Of a stretch of DNA of 64,000 bases, positions 16,749-23,805 are shown in pieces. The DNA comes from an uncultured Paraprevotella sp. (GTDB lineage Bacteria; Bacteroidota; Bacteroidia; Bacteroidales; Bacteroidaceae). The notes under the pieces were generated by a model, which had not been told where the DNA came from, did not search any database, and worked only from the letters and a program-made list of their open reading frames with translations. The stretch lies in NCBI GenBank assembly GCA_910586505.1, contig CAJUGV010000001.1, forward strand, positions 310,001 to 374,000. The letters are read 5' to 3'. Both the position numbers and the translations under genes were made by a program. Position 1 is the stretch's first letter. Every line of letters starts with the position of its first letter.

Positions 16749-19376
16749 ATGATTATGGCGAAAGAAGGGTTGACCCCGATGATGAAGCAATTTTATGATC
16801 TGAAAGCGAAACATCCTGATGCGGTTATGTTGTTTCGTTGCGGCGATTTCTACGAAACTTATTGTGAGGATGCTGTCGTAGCTTCTGAAATATTGGGAAT
16901 TACCTTGACAAAGCGAAGCAACGGAGGGCGAAACGGAGAACCTATTGAAATGGCCGGTTTCCCTTATCATGCGCTTGATACCTATCTGCCTAAACTCATC
17001 CGTGCCGGTCGGCGCGTAGCCATTTGCGACCAGCTGGAAGACCCTAAGCTGACGAAAACATTAGTGAAGAGGGGAATCACGGAACTGGTGACACCCGGTG
17101 TGTCTATGAATGACAATGTATTAAGCCATAAAGAGAACAACTTCCTTGCTGCCGTTCATTTCAATAAAAACGTATGTGGCGTTTCCTTTCTCGATATCAG
17201 TACCGGTGAATTTCTTGCCGCTGAGGGAACGATGGAATACGTGGATAAACTTTTGGGAAATTTCTCCCCCAAGGAAGTGCTTTTTGAACGGGGAAAGCGA
17301 AATCTTTTTGAGGGGAATTTCGGAACGAAGTTCTTTACATTCGAATTGGACGACTGGGCCTTTTCGGAACGTTCTGCTACCGAAAAGATGTTGAAACACT
17401 TTGAGGTAAAAAACCTGAAGGGATTCGGTATCGATCATCTGAAATGCGGCGTGGTGGCGGCAGGTGTGATTCTGCAATACCTGGAAATGACGCAGCACAG
17501 CCGGATAGGGCATATCACTTCCATTTCGCGTATAGAGGAGGAGCGTTATGTGAGGTTGGACAAGTTTACCGTGCGTAACCTTGAATTGTTGAATTCCATG
17601 ACGGACGGAGGCAATTCGTTGCTGGGCGTGATAGATCATACCGTCACTCCGATGGGCGCCCGCCTTTTGCGGCGGTGGATATTGTTTCCTCTCAAAGATG
17701 AGAAGCCTGTCAACGAGCGCTTGGACGTGGTGGAATATTTTTTCCGGGAACCGGAATTCCGGGAATTGATAAGCGAACAGATGCATCTGATGGGAGACCT
17801 GGAGCGAATAATTTCGAAAGTGTCTGTAGGGCGGGTTTCACCGCGCGATATCGTGCAACTGAAGATAGCCCTGCAAGCCATAGAACCCATTAAGAATGCG
17901 TGTGAGCATGCGGGCGACCCTACGTTAAGAAGAATAGGGGAGCAGATGAATCTCTGTGTGTCCATTCGTGACCGTATAGTCCGCGAGATACAAAATGATC
18001 CGCCTTTGCTCATCAATAAAGGCGGAGTGATAGCAGAGGGAGTGGACAGCGAGCTGGACGAATTGCGCCACATTGCTTTCGAAGGAAAGGATTATCTGTT
18101 GAAGATACAACAGAGGGAAATGGAGCAGACGGGTATTCCGAGTTTGAAGATCTCCTATAACAATGTGTTCGGGTATTATTTGGAAGTGCGTAACGCGCAT
18201 AAGGATAAAGTGCCCGACAATTGGATTCGCAAACAGACATTGGTCAATGCCGAGCGTTATATCACGCAGGAATTGAAGGAGTATGAAGAGAAAATAATGG
18301 GGGCACAGGATAAGATTCTTATTCTTGAAACAAAACTTTATAATGAACTGGTGATGGCGTTGGCGGAATTCACGCCGGCCATTCAGATCAATGCCAACCT
18401 GCTGGCCCGTCTGGACTGTCTGCTGTCGTTTGCGGTCGTGGCACAGGAAAACCGTTATATCCGTCCGGTGATTTACGATGACGACGTGCTGGATATCAGA
18501 CAGGGGCGCCATCCTGTTATTGAGAAAGAATTGCCGGTAGGAGAGCATTACATCGCCAATGATGTTTGTCTGGATACCGAAAAGCAGCAGATCATCATCA
18601 TTACCGGTCCCAATATGGCTGGAAAGTCGGCCTTGCTCCGCCAGACGGCTTTGATTACGCTTATGGCCCAGATAGGGTGTTTCGTGCCGGCGGAATCCGC
18701 ACGAATCGGACTTGTGGACAAGATATTCACCCGTGTGGGAGCAAGCGACAATATTTCCATGGGAGAGAGCACGTTCATGGTGGAGATGAACGAGGCGGCC
18801 AATATTCTGAACAATATTTCCCCACGCAGTCTGGTGCTCTTTGACGAGCTGGGACGAGGCACGTCTACTTATGACGGTATCAGCATCGCATGGGCTATCG
18901 TGGAATATATCCATGAGAACAAAAAAGGAAGGGCACGGACGCTTTTTGCCACCCATTATCACGAACTCAATGAAATGGAGAAACTCTATGCACGGATAAA
19001 GAATTATAATGTATCCGTGCGCGAAGTAGACCATAAAGTCATCTTCCTGCGCAAGCTGGAGCGGGGCGGAAGTGAGCATTCTTTCGGTATTCACGTGGCC
19101 AAATTGGCCGGCATGCCCAAATCCATCGTGTCGCGTGCCAATACGATACTGAAAGAACTGGAGTCGGCCAACAGCAAGGATGTGATGAAAAACGGCAATG
19201 GTGTGAAAGGAGTCTTGTCGTCGGACAGCGGCGTGCAGCTCAGTTTCTTTCAGCTTGACGATCCCGTGCTCTGTCAGATCCGCGATGAGATACTGCATCT
19301 CGACATTAACCATCTGACTCCCGTAGAAGCGTTGAACAAACTGAACGATATCAAACGCATCGTGACGGGAAAATGA
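16749..19376 (+). CDS. mutS: DNA mismatch repair protein MutS
   Basis: Recognises base mismatches and starts repair with MutL. The 875-residue protein is the standard MutS1 type. The mismatch-wedging Phe-x-Glu is F34-Y35-E36 in RCGDFYETY. The ATPase domain has Walker A GPNMAGKSALLRQ from residue 620, MGESTFMVEMNEAANIL, and Walker B VLFDELGRGTSTYDG, then FATHYHEL. The C-terminal SLSF-like VQLSFFQLDD segment precedes a helix-turn-helix tail used in dimer contacts. Two in-frame ATGs (16749, 16755) are equally possible starts. mutL is not in the window. A terminator hairpin follows 125 bases after the stop. Confidence 0.97.
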   Translation: MIMAKEGLTPMMKQFYDLKAKHPDAVMLFRCGDFYETYCEDAVVASEILGITLTKRSNGGRNGEPIEMAGFPYHALDTYLPKLIRAGRRVAICDQLEDPKLTKTLVKRGITELVTPGVSMNDNVLSHKENNFLAAVHFNKNVCGVSFLDISTGEFLAAEGTMEYVDKLLGNFSPKEVLFERGKRNLFEGNFGTKFFTFELDDWAFSERSATEKMLKHFEVKNLKGFGIDHLKCGVVAAGVILQYLEMTQHSRIGHITSISRIEEERYVRLDKFTVRNLELLNSMTDGGNSLLGVIDHTVTPMGARLLRRWILFPLKDEKPVNERLDVVEYFFREPEFRELISEQMHLMGDLERIISKVSVGRVSPRDIVQLKIALQAIEPIKNACEHAGDPTLRRIGEQMNLCVSIRDRIVREIQNDPPLLINKGGVIAEGVDSELDELRHIAFEGKDYLLKIQQREMEQTGIPSLKISYNNVFGYYLEVRNAHKDKVPDNWIRKQTLVNAERYITQELKEYEEKIMGAQDKILILETKLYNELVMALAEFTPAIQINANLLARLDCLLSFAVVAQENRYIRPVIYDDDVLDIRQGRHPVIEKELPVGEHYIANDVCLDTEKQQIIIITGPNMAGKSALLRQTALITLMAQIGCFVPAESARIGLVDKIFTRVGASDNISMGESTFMVEMNEAANILNNISPRSLVLFDELGRGTSTYDGISIAWAIVEYIHENKKGRARTLFATHYHELNEMEKLYARIKNYNVSVREVDHKVIFLRKLERGGSEHSFGIHVAKLAGMPKSIVSRANTILKELESANSKDVMKNGNGVKGVLSSDSGVQLSFFQLDDPVLCQIRDEILHLDINHLTPVEALNKLNDIKRIVTGK

Positions 19377-19501
19377 AAGAATCATCGCAGTGTGTTGTTC
19401 ACGTGGATGTTTCTAAAAAGAATCTGTAAGAAAAAATCAAACGGTCTAACAGGCTGTTTCTCAGTGTTTGGAGAATACCGGATTTTCTTCCGCAAGAAAA
19501 T

Positions 19502-19547
19502 AAAAAACGATGCTCATGATTTTTATTTTTCATGAGCATCGTTTTTT
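19502..19547. terminator. Bidirectional terminator hairpin, copy 2 of the repeated stem-loop
   Basis: A perfect 18-base inverted repeat (19502-19519 with 19530-19547) around a ten-base T-rich loop, with A6 on the left and T6 on the right so it can terminate either strand. It lies 125 bases beyond mutS. The inner part GATGCTCATGA/TCATGAGCATC nearly duplicates the hairpin at 7138-7169. Confidence 0.75.
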
Positions 19548-19583
19548 ATTGTACTCCTCATGAAAAAGTTCGTTTATTTTATT

Positions 19584-19591
19584 TACCTTTG
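19584..19591 (+). promoter_or_regulatory. Putative promoter of the transcript preceding the small lipoprotein
   Basis: TACCTTTG matches the -7 consensus TAnnTTTG. No clear TTTG occurs at -33. It would start RNA near 19598, which then runs into a terminator at 19879-19919. Confidence 0.4.
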
Positions 19592-19597
19592 CTTCGT

Positions 19598-19919
19598 TCT
19601 CACGCCGAAAACCCTTGAAGAAAGGAAAGTAGGAATGGGGATACATATATATGGAAAGGCGTTTACTTGACGCTTTGTTCTTCTGACGCATAGAAACTTC
19701 GCAAACTTCTGGTATAGTCGGGAACATGGCAGCGGTAGATGTCCAGTGGGTATGTTTTATGCAGACTTTCGCTCTATCCGTACACAGAGTATCGGATGGA
19801 GGCGGGATTCGATATACATATCGGCGTGGGCTTCTGCGTTGCTCGTTCAACTATACCGGGCAATGCGAAGGCCTCTATGCGTGGGACGAGTGACAGGTAC
19901 GGATTCCCGCGCTTTTTTT
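19598..19919 (+). ncRNA. Candidate RNA or attenuated leader of about 320 nucleotides
   Basis: This part of the 591-base gap between mutS and the next gene holds no convincing ORF. It is framed by a -7-like element (19584-19591) and an intrinsic terminator (19879-19919). In the middle, CTCTATCCG (19772-19780) pairs with CGGATGGAG (19793-19801), extended by TAC/GTA to leave an ACAGA loop, a hairpin of about 12 pairs. It may be an independent RNA or a leader that attenuates the lipoprotein gene starting at 19968. It could also be decayed coding sequence, so confidence is low. Confidence 0.3.
19879..19919 (+). terminator. Intrinsic terminator upstream of the small lipoprotein gene
   Basis: GCGTGGGA (19879-19886) pairs with TCCCGCGC (19905-19912) through eight pairs with one G-T, followed by seven T (19913-19919). 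It ends 48 bases before the ATG at 19968, so it either closes a separate transcript or controls read-through into that gene. Confidence 0.55.
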
Positions 19920-19967
19920 GTATATATGCGTGCATAAAATATTTTTATTAACCAAACAAACAAAACA

Positions 19968-20354
19968 ATGGAAAAGAAGTATTTAAGTTGGATGACCGTG
20001 TTGTTGGCCGTAGTGTTCAGTATGGGTTTTGTGGCTTGTAGCGACGATGACGACGATAGCAAAGTTACAGTTTCAAATCTTGTCGGCACATGGTATTTTG
20101 AAGACGGAGAGGGTGGTATTGAGTGGATTATCAGAGAAAACGGTACTGGTGTGGAAACAGAGAATTATGATGGAGATAAATTCGAAGATCCTTTTACTTG
20201 GAAGCTGGAAGATAATGTGTTCCATGTTTGGTATACGGAGGATGCCAACGATTATTATATGTATAGGATAGTTTCGCTTAATGGGAATAAACTGGTGCTT
20301 GCAGATGTCGAAGATGGAGACGGCCAGTATAGAGTCACTTTGACGAAACGCTGA
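19968..20354 (+). CDS. Small lipocalin-like surface lipoprotein
   Basis: A 128-residue lipoprotein. The signal peptide ends in the lipobox GFVAC with Cys 24, followed at once by SDDDDDS, an acidic run of the kind that directs Bacteroidetes lipoproteins to the cell surface. The mature domain begins LVGTWYF and has short strands such as NVFHVWY, YMYRIVSL and YRVTLTKR, the pattern of the lipocalin-like families common in Bacteroides. No ligand can be named. It stands alone between a long leader region and the terminator at 20379-20409. Confidence 0.75.
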   Translation: MEKKYLSWMTVLLAVVFSMGFVACSDDDDDSKVTVSNLVGTWYFEDGEGGIEWIIRENGTGVETENYDGDKFEDPFTWKLEDNVFHVWYTEDANDYYMYRIVSLNGNKLVLADVEDGDGQYRVTLTKR

Positions 20355-20378
20355 TAGGAGCTGTAAAATATAGAGCGT

Positions 20379-20409
20379 GCGGAGAACCGGAATCCGTTCT
20401 CCGCTTTTT
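20379..20409 (+). terminator. Intrinsic terminator after the small lipoprotein gene
   Basis: A nine-pair GC-rich stem (GCGGAGAAC at 20379-20387 with its complement at 20396-20404) and an eight-base loop are followed by five T. It lies 24 bases beyond the stop; the tail overlaps the 3' end of the convergent GH43 gene. Confidence 0.75.
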
Positions 20410-21397
20410 ATCTGTATTCTTTTCCCACTATGATTCTGTCTCCCGAGTCGTCCACTTCGAACAGATGCGGCACACGGTGAAAGCGTCCGTTGATTTTTTT
20501 GTGGCTGTGGACAGACATGAGCAGCCGTCCGTCGAACGTGCGAAACAGCATGCCGTGGCCGAAGTCGGGCGGAGTGACGGGCTGTTCTTCCTGTATCCAA
20601 GGGCCGTCCAGCGTGCCGCTTTCGGAGTAGGCCGCTCCTTGTGTGTAGACATCATAAATCCAGCTGGTCCATATCATACCCAATCGTCCGGTCTGAGTTC
20701 TGAAAAGATAAGGACCGTCTGTCACCTTGCTCGCTACCGTGTCGCCGTCGATGACTTCGCGGCTCCAGGGAGAGTCGCTGGCACGGAACAGCAGTTTGCC
20801 TTCGCCTATACTGCCGCTTAAATCGGGTTTAAGTTCTATCTTTTCCATTGTACCGTTCCATGTGTGCAGCCATTCGTAGCAGTAAACCATATAAGGTTTG
20901 CCGTCCGTATCTATCCATAGAGTACCGTCCAGCGTGGCTTTTTCGGCTGGGAGGTAAGTTTTGTCTTTCATAGGGCGGTAGGGGCCTTCGGCCTTGTCGC
21001 TCACCAGGACGTGACAGGCGCGGCGTTCTATCGCATTGCCGCGGTAAGTTCCGATGTTCATATTGCGGTTGGTGAAGGTGGCAAAATAATAATATTTGCC
21101 TTGATACGAATGCAGTTCTGCGGCCCAAATCATCGGATTTGGCCCCATCCATGAATCCGGGTCGGTCTCGGCCACGCTGAAAGAGCCGTCCCAATATTTC
21201 AGGTCCTTACTTTTCCAGAGTCTGCCTCCCGTGCCGGTCATGTAATAAGTCATGGTGGCCCGGTCGGGCAGGATACAAGGGTCGCTCAGCACGATGGAAT
21301 CAAGCGGTATGCGGGTTCGGATTTTATTTTCGGTATTTTGTCCGATGGAGTGATGGCAGATTAGCAATAAAAGCAGCAAGCCGCAGGTTCTTTTCAT
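20408..21397 (-). CDS. Glycoside hydrolase family 43 enzyme
   Basis: A 329-residue secreted five-bladed propeller hydrolase, with signal peptide at residues 1-19. GH43 members act on arabinan, xylan side chains or galactan. The catalytic-base segment is SDPCILPD and the second Asp lies in LDGTLWIDTDGKPYMVYCYEW. At the usual general-acid position (EGP in many members) this protein reads VTDGPYLF, with Asp in place of Glu; some Bacteroides GH43 subfamilies appear to share this, so activity is not ruled out. It is a single gene, not in a polysaccharide locus, with its own promoter at 21426-21457. The substrate cannot be assigned. Confidence 0.82.
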   Translation of the reverse strand: MKRTCGLLLLLLICHHSIGQNTENKIRTRIPLDSIVLSDPCILPDRATMTYYMTGTGGRLWKSKDLKYWDGSFSVAETDPDSWMGPNPMIWAAELHSYQGKYYYFATFTNRNMNIGTYRGNAIERRACHVLVSDKAEGPYRPMKDKTYLPAEKATLDGTLWIDTDGKPYMVYCYEWLHTWNGTMEKIELKPDLSGSIGEGKLLFRASDSPWSREVIDGDTVASKVTDGPYLFRTQTGRLGMIWTSWIYDVYTQGAAYSESGTLDGPWIQEEQPVTPPDFGHGMLFRTFDGRLLMSVHSHKKINGRFHRVPHLFEVDDSGDRIIVGKEYR

Positions 21398-21425
21398 GGT
21401 ATGATATAATTTGATGATTCGAAAG

Positions 21426-21457
21426 CAAATGTAAGAAAAAAAGGTAGCTATGGCAAA
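21426..21457 (-). promoter_or_regulatory. Promoter of the GH43 gene
   Basis: On the minus strand, TTTG at 21454-21457 and TACATTTG at 21426-21433 are separated by 20 bases, a full match to the Bacteroides promoter consensus. It is 29 bases ahead of the GH43 ATG. Confidence 0.65.
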
Positions 21458-21539
21458 GCATTGTCGGAAATAAAACAGGCTTTTTCCTGATTTGTAGTTT
21501 TATTTAATGTGAAAAATAGGAAATAAATATTTCTTTTCA

Positions 21540-21547
21540 TATATTTG
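21540..21547 (+). promoter_or_regulatory. Putative -7 element of the VTC/DUF4956 operon
   Basis: TATATTTG matches TAnnTTTG, 38 bases before the start of the VTC gene. A -33 box is not evident. It is the only such element between the divergent GH43 and VTC genes on the plus strand. Confidence 0.4.
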
Positions 21548-21584
21548 TAGATGTGATGTAATTACTAACATTCAATATTAGGAT

Positions 21585-22358
21585 GTGATGGACTTTAATC
21601 TAATACCACTATTAACAACTTATGATTCCATCTCTTTGGAGGAAATGGGAAAGGTGCGTCTGATGAACCGTACGGATACCAAATATGTGGTGTCGCTTTC
21701 TCTGCTGGAAGAACTGTTGCGGAGAGGCGCCGGCCGGTATAGGGTGCAGGAAGTGAACGGAGAGCATATGCCGCTTTACCGCACCACGTATATGGAAACT
21801 CCCGACTATGCCATGTATAAGGCTCATTTGTGCGGTAAAAAGTGTCGTGAGAAAATACGGGTCAGGACGTATGACGTATCCGGAGTTTCATTTCTGGAAG
21901 TAAAGAATAAGAGCAACAAGGGGCGTACGAAAAAGAAACGCATACAAGTGCAGGATATATCCACGTTGAAACTGGACGGGGGAAATGAGTTTCTGCGTCG
22001 GCATGCGTGGTATGGTCTGGACGACTTGTCGTTTCTGCTGGAGAATGCATTCAACCGTATTACCTTGGTGGACAAGGATATGACGGAACGGCTCACCATA
22101 GATTTGGGGTTGCGCTTTCATAACCTGCGTACGGGTAATAGCGGGAGTCTGGAACGCTTGGCTATCGTGGAACTGAAGCGTGCGGGAAAGGCTTATTCCA
22201 GGATGGCGGAAATCATGAAGGAACTCAGGGTGCAGCCATGTGGATTCAGTAAGTATTGTATTGGAACAGCTCTCACTTCGCCGGACTTGAAGCAAAATCG
22301 TTTCAAACCTAAGTTACGGATGGCAGAGAAACTGATGAACCGTAAAATATTAATCTAA
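21585..22358 (+). CDS. VTC-domain polyphosphate polymerase-like protein
   Basis: A 257-residue cytoplasmic protein of the VTC family, whose eukaryotic members build polyphosphate from ATP inside a tunnel lined by basic residues. Expected features are RTDTKYVV near residue 28, the CREKIRVRTY strand, FLEVKNKSNKGRTKKKR with its Glu and Lys cluster, and LAIVELKRAGKAYS near the C terminus. First of four tightly spaced genes: the DUF4956 membrane protein starts 13 bases later. VTC plus DUF4956 is a recurrent bacterial pair, so the product is probably made at the membrane. Polyphosphate as the product is inferred from the family. Confidence 0.85.
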   Translation: MMDFNLIPLLTTYDSISLEEMGKVRLMNRTDTKYVVSLSLLEELLRRGAGRYRVQEVNGEHMPLYRTTYMETPDYAMYKAHLCGKKCREKIRVRTYDVSGVSFLEVKNKSNKGRTKKKRIQVQDISTLKLDGGNEFLRRHAWYGLDDLSFLLENAFNRITLVDKDMTERLTIDLGLRFHNLRTGNSGSLERLAIVELKRAGKAYSRMAEIMKELRVQPCGFSKYCIGTALTSPDLKQNRFKPKLRMAEKLMNRKILI

Positions 22359-22371
22359 AATTATAAATATC

Positions 22372-23043
22372 ATGTTTGACGAATGGTCTGAAGTGGTGGA
22401 GTCTCCGTTGATGGAGAACACCGGATTTCTAGCGTTGTTGGGGTATTTTATTCTCAACACTTTGGTTGTATTTGGCGTGATCCGCATGTTTTATTATCCG
22501 AAAAGCAGGCGAAGGGATTATGTCTTTACCTTTATGCTGATAAGCATAAGCATCTTCCTGATGATTTTCCTTCTGGGAAATGTGAAGCTTAAAGTCGGGT
22601 TTGCACTCGGACTTTTTGCTATATTCGGTATTATCCGTTATCGTACGGAGTCGATGCCGGTGCGGGAAATGACTTATCTGTTTGTCATCATCGCCGTTTC
22701 GGTTATTAACGCGTTGGGGCACGAGACGTTGTCTTTCCTTGAACTGGTCGGTACGAACCTGCTTTTTGTGTTGAGCATATTGGTTTGCGAAAGTACGAAA
22801 TGGATGAAGCATGTGGCATGCAAGCTGGTGTTGTACGACCGGATAGAACTGATTCATCAGGATAGAAAAGAAGAACTGTTGGCGGATCTGCGCGAGCGTA
22901 CGGGACTGGATATTTGTCGTGTGGAAGTGGGGCATATCGATTTCCTGCGTGATGTGGCTATGCTTAAAGTACATTATAATCCGCATTCTTCCCGTCCGAA
23001 TACGGTGGATACGATGGTGAAATTTCCAAAAGAGAATGAATAG
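22372..23043 (+). CDS. DUF4956 membrane protein
   Basis: A 223-residue integral membrane protein. Hydrophobic helices occupy roughly residues 19-38, 49-68, 71-88 and two more between 97 and 140, followed by a soluble C-terminal domain of about 80 residues containing YDRIELIHQDRKEELLADLRERTG. The family is almost always encoded beside a VTC polymerase, as here, and may anchor the polymerase or export its product; neither is proven. It overlaps the DUF2490 gene by eight bases, which argues for coupled translation. Confidence 0.85.
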   Translation: MFDEWSEVVESPLMENTGFLALLGYFILNTLVVFGVIRMFYYPKSRRRDYVFTFMLISISIFLMIFLLGNVKLKVGFALGLFAIFGIIRYRTESMPVREMTYLFVIIAVSVINALGHETLSFLELVGTNLLFVLSILVCESTKWMKHVACKLVLYDRIELIHQDRKEELLADLRERTGLDICRVEVGHIDFLRDVAMLKVHYNPHSSRPNTVDTMVKFPKENE

Positions 23044-23800
23044 CAAAAAAATGAAAGCGATGGGCAAGATAAGAGTATGGGTTTCCCTTTTGATGCTGTT
23101 GTGCTGTGCCGTACCCGGAAAGTCGGAAAACGATTTCGGTATATGGGGCGGAATCGGTGTCGAGAAGAAAATAGTGAAAGGTTTGGATTTCAATGTCGAG
23201 GGAGAGTTCCGCTCGCGGAATGATGTGTGCACGGTGGACCGCTGGTCGGGTTCGGCCGGACTGTCTTACAGCGTGTGTCCATGGTTGAAAGCAGCTGTAG
23301 ACTATACTTTTCTTTATTCTTATGAACCGTTGGAATATACCAAAGCCGGGAATATAGTGCCCGAGTATTGGTTGATGCGTCATCGGTTTAACGTGGCTTT
23401 TACGGGAAAATGCGACTGGAAACGTTTTACGTTCTCTTTGCGGGAACGTTGGCAGTATACCTATCGTCCGCAGCATGAGACGGAAAAGTATGACGGCAGG
23501 AACGGAAACCGGAAAGAGGATGAAGTGATCAAGGGAAAGGGCAGGAACAATTTGCGTTCGAGGCTGAAAGTGGAGTACGATATCCCGAAGTGCAAGTTTA
23601 CGCCTTATGTTTCTTGCGAACTGACTCACAATTTGCATGACGGATTCTATTATGAGAAGACCCGTTGCATGGCAGGAACGGAATGGAAGATGTCCAAGAA
23701 ACACAGGTTTGATTTTTATTATCTTTATCAGGTGCAGAACCATAGTGACGACGGACCGGACCTTCATGTGCTCGGTGCCAAATACACATTTAAATTTTAA
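23036..23800 (+). CDS. DUF2490 outer-membrane beta-barrel-like protein
   Basis: A 254-residue exported protein, signal peptide to about residue 30 (LLCCAVPGKS). The mature part alternates short amphipathic strands rich in Trp, Tyr and Arg, for example DFNVEGEFRSRND, GLSYSVCPWLKAAVDYTFLYSY and RFTFSLRERWQYTYR, ending in YTFKF with a terminal aromatic residue. This is the DUF2490 pattern, a predicted outer-membrane barrel. Third gene of the VTC operon; it overlaps its neighbour upstream by eight bases and precedes the DUF4353 lipoprotein by five. It may provide the outer-membrane step of the module. Confidence 0.8.
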   Translation: MNSKKMKAMGKIRVWVSLLMLLCCAVPGKSENDFGIWGGIGVEKKIVKGLDFNVEGEFRSRNDVCTVDRWSGSAGLSYSVCPWLKAAVDYTFLYSYEPLEYTKAGNIVPEYWLMRHRFNVAFTGKCDWKRFTFSLRERWQYTYRPQHETEKYDGRNGNRKEDEVIKGKGRNNLRSRLKVEYDIPKCKFTPYVSCELTHNLHDGFYYEKTRCMAGTEWKMSKKHRFDFYYLYQVQNHSDDGPDLHVLGAKYTFKF

Positions 23801-23805
23801 AGGTT

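Noticed and set aside
17925..19385. A 486-codon open frame antisense to mutS
   Set aside because: mutS is unmistakable on the plus strand with all motifs; the antisense translation is His-rich, has no family similarity and is a by-product of codon use.
19598..19720. RNase P RNA, suggested by GGAAAGT near 19641
   Set aside because: The conserved P4 strands and the 3' ACAGAA-type segment are missing, so only an unclassified RNA is proposed.
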